In this document: positions 7,034-10,625 of the stretch, piece after piece | How positions within the stretch are numbered: the stretch's first letter is position 1 | How the letters are laid out: each line of letters opens with the position of its first letter | From: Clostridium sp. CAG:273 | Lineage (GTDB): Bacteria; Bacillota; Clostridia; TANB77; CAG-508 | Direction: 5' to 3' | NCBI GenBank assembly: GCA_000438355.1 | Contig: FR901432.1 | Location: 1-10,625, forward strand | Length of the DNA: 10,625 nt | The notes under the pieces: generated by a model | Seen by the model: the letters and a program-made list of their open reading frames with translations, nothing else | Database searches by the model: none | Told to the model about the DNA's origin: nothing | Position numbers and translations under genes: made by a program

Positions 7034-7894
7034 ATGGAAGTAGCAAAAAATTGGAAAGATTATGAAATAATAGATATGGCAAATGGCGAAAAGTTAGAAA
7101 GATGGGGAAATGTATATTTAATTAGGCCAGACCCACAGATTATTTGGAAGGAAAAAACATTTGCTAATAAATGGAAGATGGCAAATGCTAGATATAGTAG
7201 AAGTTCAACAGGAGGAGGTAACTGGAATTATATAAAAAAAGTTCCAGCAAATTGGCAAGTAAAATATAAAGAATTAACATTTAATATAAAACCAATGGGG
7301 TTTAAACATACAGGATTATTTCCAGAGCAAGCAGTTAATTGGGACTGGATGATTAATAAAATAAAAAATGCAAATAGAGATATTAAAGTGTTAAATCTAT
7401 TTGCATATACAGGTGGAGCAACAGTTGCTTGCAGCTATGCAGGTGCTTCTGTATGCCATGTGGATAGTTCAAAAGGAATGGTAACATGGGCAAAAGAAAA
7501 TATAGTTTCGTCAGGGCTAAAGGACAAACCAGTTAGATTTATAGTAGATGATGTTGTAAAATTTGTAAATAGAGAAATACGTAGAGGTAATAAATATGAT
7601 GCTATAATAATGGATCCACCATCATATGGTAGAGGAACTAACGGAGAAGTATGGAAGTTTGAAGAAAATATAGGAAGTTTAGTAGAACTTTGCACAAAAG
7701 TTTTATCTGATAAGCCATTATTTTTCTTAATTAATTCATATACTACAGGAATATCAAGTATGGTTTTAGAAAACATTTTAAGATTATCTATTAATAAAAA
7801 GGGGAAATTGAGCTGTGGAGAAATTGGACTACCCATGTCAAACTCAGATTTAATTTTACCATGTGGAATTTATGCAAGATATGAGGGAGAGTAG
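7034..7894 (+). CDS. Class I SAM-dependent methyltransferase, RlmI-like (probable rRNA methyltransferase)
   Basis: The product has 286 residues. It resembles the catalytic part of the RlmI/COG1092 family, which uses SAM to methylate cytosine or guanine in 23S rRNA; the target base here cannot be told. After an N-terminal segment (YEIIDMANGEKLERWGNVYL) come HTGLFPEQAVNW (about 92-103), SAM motif I LNLFAYTGGAT (120-130), an acidic strand end at HVDSS (Asp143), VDD (171-173), and the catalytic-type motif DPPSYGR (194-200). The N-terminal PUA RNA-binding domain of true RlmI is absent. The start at 7034 gives the usual N-terminus, but its ribosome site is unusually far (36 bases) with a hairpin between. 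An RluA-type pseudouridine synthase follows 77 bases later, so both may serve rRNA or tRNA modification. Confidence 0.88.
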   Translation: MEVAKNWKDYEIIDMANGEKLERWGNVYLIRPDPQIIWKEKTFANKWKMANARYSRSSTGGGNWNYIKKVPANWQVKYKELTFNIKPMGFKHTGLFPEQAVNWDWMINKIKNANRDIKVLNLFAYTGGATVACSYAGASVCHVDSSKGMVTWAKENIVSSGLKDKPVRFIVDDVVKFVNREIRRGNKYDAIIMDPPSYGRGTNGEVWKFEENIGSLVELCTKVLSDKPLFFLINSYTTGISSMVLENILRLSINKKGKLSCGEIGLPMSNSDLILPCGIYARYEGE

Positions 7895-7971
7895 ACTTAG
7901 AACATAACATGTTGGCGTTTAATTAAAAATAAAGTTGTAGTAATAATAAAGCATAAAATAAGGAGAAAAAA

Positions 7972-8656
7972 TTGGAAGAGCTAAAAGTAATATATGAAGA
8001 TAATCATATAATTGTAGTAGAAAAGCCTGTAAATATACCTTCTCAAGGAGATAAAACAGGTGATATAGATATGCTTACAATTATTAAACAATATATTAAA
8101 GAAAAGTATAATAAACCAGGAAATGTGTATTTGGGATTAATACATAGGTTGGATAGACCAGTTGGTGGAGTTATGGTGTTTGCAAAAACTTCAAAAGCAG
8201 CATCTAGGCTAAGTGAAGAGGTAAGAGAAAAGATTTTTCAAAAAACATACTTAGTTATAGCAAATGGAAAATTTGAAGAAGAGAAGCGGAATATTTGAAG
8301 ATTATCTAATAAAAAACGAAAAAAATAACATTAGTAGAGTAACAAATAACCAAAAAAAAGGCAAATTTGCAAGTTTGGATTATGAAGTTTTAAAATATAA
8401 TGAAGAATTAAATCTTTCAGTTGTAAAAATAAATTTACATACAGGAAGACATCATCAAATAAGAGTACAATTATCTAGTAGAGACCATAGCATATATGGT
8501 GACCAAAAATACAGTGGAAGAGGTCATGGAAAACAAATAACTCTTTGGGCATATAAACTAAAAATTATTCATCCAACTACTAAAGAAGAAATGGAATTTA
8601 CTTCTGTGCCAGAAAAGATAGGAAGCTGGAAAATATTAGAGGGATTAGAACTTTAG
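7972..8656 (+). CDS. RluA-family RNA pseudouridine synthase, frame joined by a +1 shift at CGGA
   Basis: It isomerises specific uridines in RNA to pseudouridine. The start is TTG at 7972 with AAGGAG six bases upstream. The first frame (7972-8298, 108 residues) holds YEDNHIIVVEKP and the catalytic motif GLIHRLDRPVGGVMVF with Asp61. It then reads AAG-CGG-AAT-ATT-TGA. Dropping the C at 8287 gives AAG-GGA-ATA-TTT-GAA, that is ..EEEKGIFEDYLIKNEKN.., the usual continuation of the family. The rest carries LHTGRHHQIRVQL and the C-terminal strands. The joined protein has 227 residues, normal for short RluA proteins without an S4 domain. The target uridine is unknown. Without the shift the product would lack half the active-site fold. 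An ATG at 8264 could open the second frame but lacks the catalytic part. Confidence 0.9.
8284..8298 (+). other. Putative +1 recoding site CGGA in the rluA-family gene
   Basis: Zero frame: AAG CGG AAT ATT TGA. Plus-one frame: AAG GGA ATA TTT GAA. The restored residue is Gly106, the glycine that precedes the E-D-Y-L segment in this family. The surrounding ten bases match CGGARTWTWT and closely resemble the site at 2891. Confidence 0.7.
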
Positions 8657-8684
8657 AATAGCATATTATTTATAAATATTATAT

Positions 8685-8735
8685 AAAATACTTAGTATTA
8701 GATTACCATAATTTAATACTGAGTGTTTTATTTTT
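8685..8735 (+). terminator. Rho-independent terminator after the rluA-family gene
   Basis: A stem of about 14-16 base pairs with two G-U pairs (8685-8700 with 8714-8729, AATACTTAGTATTA against TAATACTGAGTGTT), a 13-base loop and a T-rich tail TTATTTTT. It closes the plus-strand run of genes before the agr promoter. Confidence 0.8.
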
Positions 8736-8749
8736 GGATTAAATATATT

Positions 8750-8779
8750 TTGACAAATGATGCTGTATTTAAATAGAAT
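8750..8779 (+). promoter_or_regulatory. Sigma-A type promoter for agrB-agrD
   Basis: A perfect TTGACA (8750-8755) with an 18-base spacer to TAGAAT (8774-8779, five of six matches). It lies just after the terminator and about 210 bases before agrB, giving a long AT-rich leader. No gene lies in 8780-8990. Confidence 0.65.
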
Positions 8780-8854
8780 TAATAGTTAAAAATTAAATAT
8801 TAAATAAGTAGTAAATAAAAAACAGACTAATAAGTTAATAAATTAATAAGTATT

Positions 8855-8906
8855 ATACGAAAATAAAAAAATACTATATAAAAAATAAAAAACTAGATTT
8901 TCGTAT
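8855..8906. repeat. Ten-base inverted repeat in the agrB leader
   Basis: ATACGAAAAT (8855-8864) and ATTTTCGTAT (8897-8906) are perfect inverse copies separated by 32 A-rich bases. It could be a two-site operator for a response regulator (AgrA/LytTR proteins bind paired sites) or an RNA hairpin. The CG core stands out in an otherwise A/T leader. No protein-specific consensus can be claimed. Confidence 0.45.
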
Positions 8907-8990
8907 ATTTTTTTATGCTTTTCATATAACTTTCATAAAAAATAAAGTTGAAAGATGTATTATTGTGTCAGAGCAAATGAGGTGAACAAA

Positions 8991-9620
8991 ATGATAGATA
9001 AATTTTGTGACTACATAACTAAAAAAATTAAAGAGAAAAATCCAGATATGGATGAAGAAAAAACATTAGTAGTAGACTTTGGTGTAAAATTAATTTTTGG
9101 GGAATTACCTAAAATTTTATTTTTATTTATAATTGGATTTTTACTTGGTATAGGATGGTATACACTACTTGCATTTCTATTATTATGCCCATATAGAAGC
9201 TTTACAGGAGGATTTCATTTAAAAACTCATTTGGGATGTATGATATGTACAATAGTATTGTATTGTGGACCTGTAATACTTGCAAAATATATAACAATTG
9301 AACCACTATATATAAAATATACAATAACAGCTCTAATTGGAATATTAGCAATAATATTAATTGCAAAATATGCTCCAGCAGATACGGAATATATGCCAAT
9401 TATTAGCAAAAGCGAAAGAAAGCGTAAAAAAATAAGTGGCTTTATATCATTAGCAATACTAATTACAATAATTATATTTGTACCAGATAAAGTAATATCA
9501 AATATGTTACTTTATGGAGTATTTATGCAGACATTAACAATTACAAGAATAGCATATAAAATTACTAATAATAAATATGGACATGAAGAATATGAAAAAG
9601 AGCAGCAAATAGCTGCATAA
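8991..9620 (+). CDS. agrB: Accessory gene regulator B, AgrD-processing membrane protease
   Basis: AgrB is a membrane cysteine endopeptidase that cuts the C-terminal tail from AgrD and helps close the thiolactone ring of the autoinducing peptide. The chosen start at 8991 has GAGGTGA five bases upstream and gives 209 residues. An ATG 12 codons earlier (8955) has no good ribosome site. The active-site region PYRSFTGGFHLKTHLGCM contains His76 and Cys83, matching the known His/Cys pair of the family. About four to six hydrophobic segments are visible (for example ILFLFIIGFLLGIG, LLAFLLLCPY, CTIVLYCGPVIL, TALIGILAIILIA, ISLAILITIIIFV). A basic loop SKSERKRKK lies between the last ones. agrD follows 63 bases downstream. 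Confidence 0.95.
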   Translation: MIDKFCDYITKKIKEKNPDMDEEKTLVVDFGVKLIFGELPKILFLFIIGFLLGIGWYTLLAFLLLCPYRSFTGGFHLKTHLGCMICTIVLYCGPVILAKYITIEPLYIKYTITALIGILAIILIAKYAPADTEYMPIISKSERKRKKISGFISLAILITIIIFVPDKVISNMLLYGVFMQTLTITRIAYKITNNKYGHEEYEKEQQIAA

Positions 9621-9632
9621 ATTTGGTAATAG

Positions 9633-9648
9633 ACATTGCCGGCAATGT
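9633..9648. repeat. GC-rich 16-base perfect palindrome between agrB and agrD
   Basis: ACATTGCCGGCAATGT is a perfect palindrome, followed by TTTATTATATAT. In RNA it makes a six-pair stem with a CCGG loop. A second small hairpin (GCAGC/GCTGC, 9602-9616) sits at the very end of agrB. Possible roles are an mRNA processing or stability element that separates agrB and agrD levels, a leaky terminator, or an operator. Confidence 0.55.
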
Positions 9649-9683
9649 TTTATTATATATTTACTTTTAAGGGGGAAAAGAAC

Positions 9684-9803
9684 ATGTTAAAAATATTAGC
9701 AAAGATAGCTGAAAAATATGCAAAATCTACTAATACAGCATGTTGGATTTTAGGAATTGTACATCAACCTAAAATGCCAGCATCTTTAATAAAGAAGGAC
9801 TAG
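9684..9803 (+). CDS. agrD: AgrD-type autoinducing peptide precursor (39 residues)
   Basis: The precursor of a cyclic quorum-sensing peptide. It has a GGGGG ribosome site eight bases upstream. The N-terminal part (MLKILAKIAEKYAKST, residues 1-16) is an amphipathic leader helix like those that anchor AgrD to the membrane. The core holds the single cysteine, Cys20, in NTACWILGIV. The conserved tail begins HQPKMP (27-32), as in clostridial AgrD proteins, and ends with a charged stretch. By comparison with clostridial forms, the tail cut would fall before His27. That would make a ring of up to seven residues (CWILGIV), longer than the common five, so the exact peptide is uncertain. Position right after agrB supports the call. 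Confidence 0.92.
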   Translation: MLKILAKIAEKYAKSTNTACWILGIVHQPKMPASLIKKD

Positions 9804-9830
9804 AAAATTCTTCTATTTCAACATATTAGA

Positions 9831-9870
9831 CAAAAGAAGACTCTTTATAAGGAAAGAGTCTTTAAAATTT
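9831..9870. terminator. Bidirectional terminator between agrD and the convergent kinase
   Basis: AAGACTCTTT (9837-9846) pairs with AAAGAGTCTT (9853-9862) around the loop ATAAGG. An A-rich run lies before it and a T-rich run (TTTAAAATTTT) after it, so it can act on both strands. It sits exactly between the ends of agrD and the opposing kinase gene. Confidence 0.85.
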
Positions 9871-10625
9871 TAATAATATATTTCTAATTGTTGTTTAAAA
9901 TACTCACTATTTTTAGTAGTAAATAAATTTAAATTATTATTTCTACTTAATATTTTTCTTACTTCATATAATCCAAGTCCATGACTTTCTTTATCATTTT
10001 TAGAAGTATAATTTTTCTCAAAAATTTTATCTATATTAACATCTTTATTTTTATATGTATTTTCTACTATTATTAATAATCTATGTCTATTTAATTCTTT
10101 TCTAAAATATACATTTATTTCTTTTTTATTACATTCTTTTGCAGCTTCAATTGCATTATCCAATAAAATTCCAAACATTCTAATAAACTCATATATTTTC
10201 ATATTATCTTCTATTTCTTTTAAATTTAAGAAAGATTCAATATTCATAACTATATTATTTTCATTTGCTTTATAATATTTAGAAGAAAGAATATTATAAA
10301 TTGCAGGACTGTTAATAACATTTGGATCTAATGCTGCTAAATTAACTGTAATTTTGCAATCTGCAAGTAAGCCTGAGTAGTATTTTCTTAATCCATCCAT
10401 ATCATCTTTATCTAAATAACCACCAATACTTTGAATAATATTGTTAAAGTCATGTTTAAAAGTTCTTAAATTATCATGCATATCTTGTAATTCTTTATTA
10501 TGCCAATGTTGTACTTCTAAATCTCTAGTAGTTAATTCTAATTTTGTTACATTTAACATAGAATATAAGCTTAAAAATAAATAACTTGCTAAACCAAATA
10601 TGCTGACTAAAGTTATAATAACAGG
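9870..10625 (-). CDS. AgrC-like GHKL sensor histidine kinase, 5' end outside window
   Basis: This is the C-terminal part of a membrane histidine kinase of the AgrC/GHKL group, which senses autoinducing peptides and phosphorylates a LytTR response regulator such as AgrA. The open frame runs through the right edge, so the internal Met at 10559 is not the start. The first 20 residues seen (ITLVSIFGLASYLFLSLYS) are the last membrane helix. A linker helix and FKHDFNNII follow, with the phospho-acceptor His. The ATP-binding domain shows LLDNAIEAAK (N box) and SHGLGLYEVRKIL (G box). It is convergent with agrB-agrD, unlike the usual co-directional agrBDCA order. Partnership with this AgrD is likely from position but is inference. 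Confidence 0.9.
   Translation of the reverse strand, partial: PVIITLVSIFGLASYLFLSLYSMLNVTKLELTTRDLEVQHWHNKELQDMHDNLRTFKHDFNNIIQSIGGYLDKDDMDGLRKYYSGLLADCKITVNLAALDPNVINSPAIYNILSSKYYKANENNIVMNIESFLNLKEIEDNMKIYEFIRMFGILLDNAIEAAKECNKKEINVYFRKELNRHRLLIIVENTYKNKDVNIDKIFEKNYTSKNDKESHGLGLYEVRKILSRNNNLNLFTTKNSEYFKQQLEIYY

Noticed and set aside
7435..7836. Minus-strand frame of 133 codons inside the methyltransferase gene
   Set aside because: It is fully covered by a well-supported gene on the other strand and has no homologous motif or ribosome site.
4746..8298. TGA reassigned to an amino acid in this organism
   Set aside because: Reading through the three TGA codons in zero frame soon meets other stops and gives no conserved protein, while the +1 frames do.
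8287..8298. A release-factor-2-type frameshift at the TGA
   Set aside because: The known RF2 site slips at CTT TGA. Here the shift must occur at CGG, before the TGA; in uvrC the TGA lies six codons downstream.
8955..8990. Upstream ATG at 8955 as the agrB start
   Set aside because: It adds 12 residues not typical of AgrB and has no good ribosome site; the ATG at 8991 has GAGGTGA at proper spacing.
1..10625. tRNA genes, CRISPR arrays, insertion sequences or phage genes
   Set aside because: I looked for cloverleaf-like conserved strings, regular spaced repeats and transposase or integrase motifs and saw none.

Overview
The window is very AT-rich and carries strong AGGAG-type ribosome sites, a glmS ribozyme in front of glmS, and an agrB/agrD quorum-sensing pair. 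Together these suggest a low-GC Bacillota, most likely a member of the Clostridia. The species cannot be named from the sequence alone.

Layout. Positions 1-1832 (minus) hold nearly all of glmS, preceded on its own strand by a promoter and a glmS ribozyme (about 1890-2028). Divergent from it, 2226-4506 (plus) is a three-gene group that I do not recognise: a 99-residue protein with two 32-residue repeats, a roughly 580-residue protein with a C-terminal coiled coil, and a 68-residue protein. Next on the plus strand come uvrC (4683-6507), a 68-residue single-pass membrane protein (6622-6828), a RlmI-like SAM methyltransferase (7034-7894) and an RluA-family pseudouridine synthase (7972-8656), closed by a terminator. 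Then come agrB (8991-9620) and a short agrD (9684-9803). A bidirectional terminator separates agrD from a convergent AgrC-like histidine kinase that runs off the right edge (9870-10625, minus).

The most striking signal is a recoding pattern. Three separate genes (the 580-residue unknown, uvrC and the rluA-family gene) are each broken by one extra base. In all three the break lies at an in-frame CGG followed by A. Skipping the C, or reading CGGA as one four-base codon, restores the frame at a glycine (GGA). In uvrC this glycine is the conserved one at the start of the GIY-YIG domain; in the pseudouridine synthase it is the one before the family's E-D-Y-L segment. I find no other in-frame CGG in any gene of the window, although CGT, CGA and AGA are used for arginine. 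The three sites also share the extended context CGGARTWTWT. This points to genome-wide +1 recoding at CGGA, or to an unassigned CGG codon that triggers +1 frameshifting, more than to three chance errors. Three sites in 10 kb do not prove it.

Functionally the window mixes cell-wall precursor supply (glmS), DNA repair (uvrC), RNA modification (methyltransferase, pseudouridine synthase) and peptide quorum sensing (agr). Two genes also have a small hairpin between a strong ribosome site and a distant start codon.
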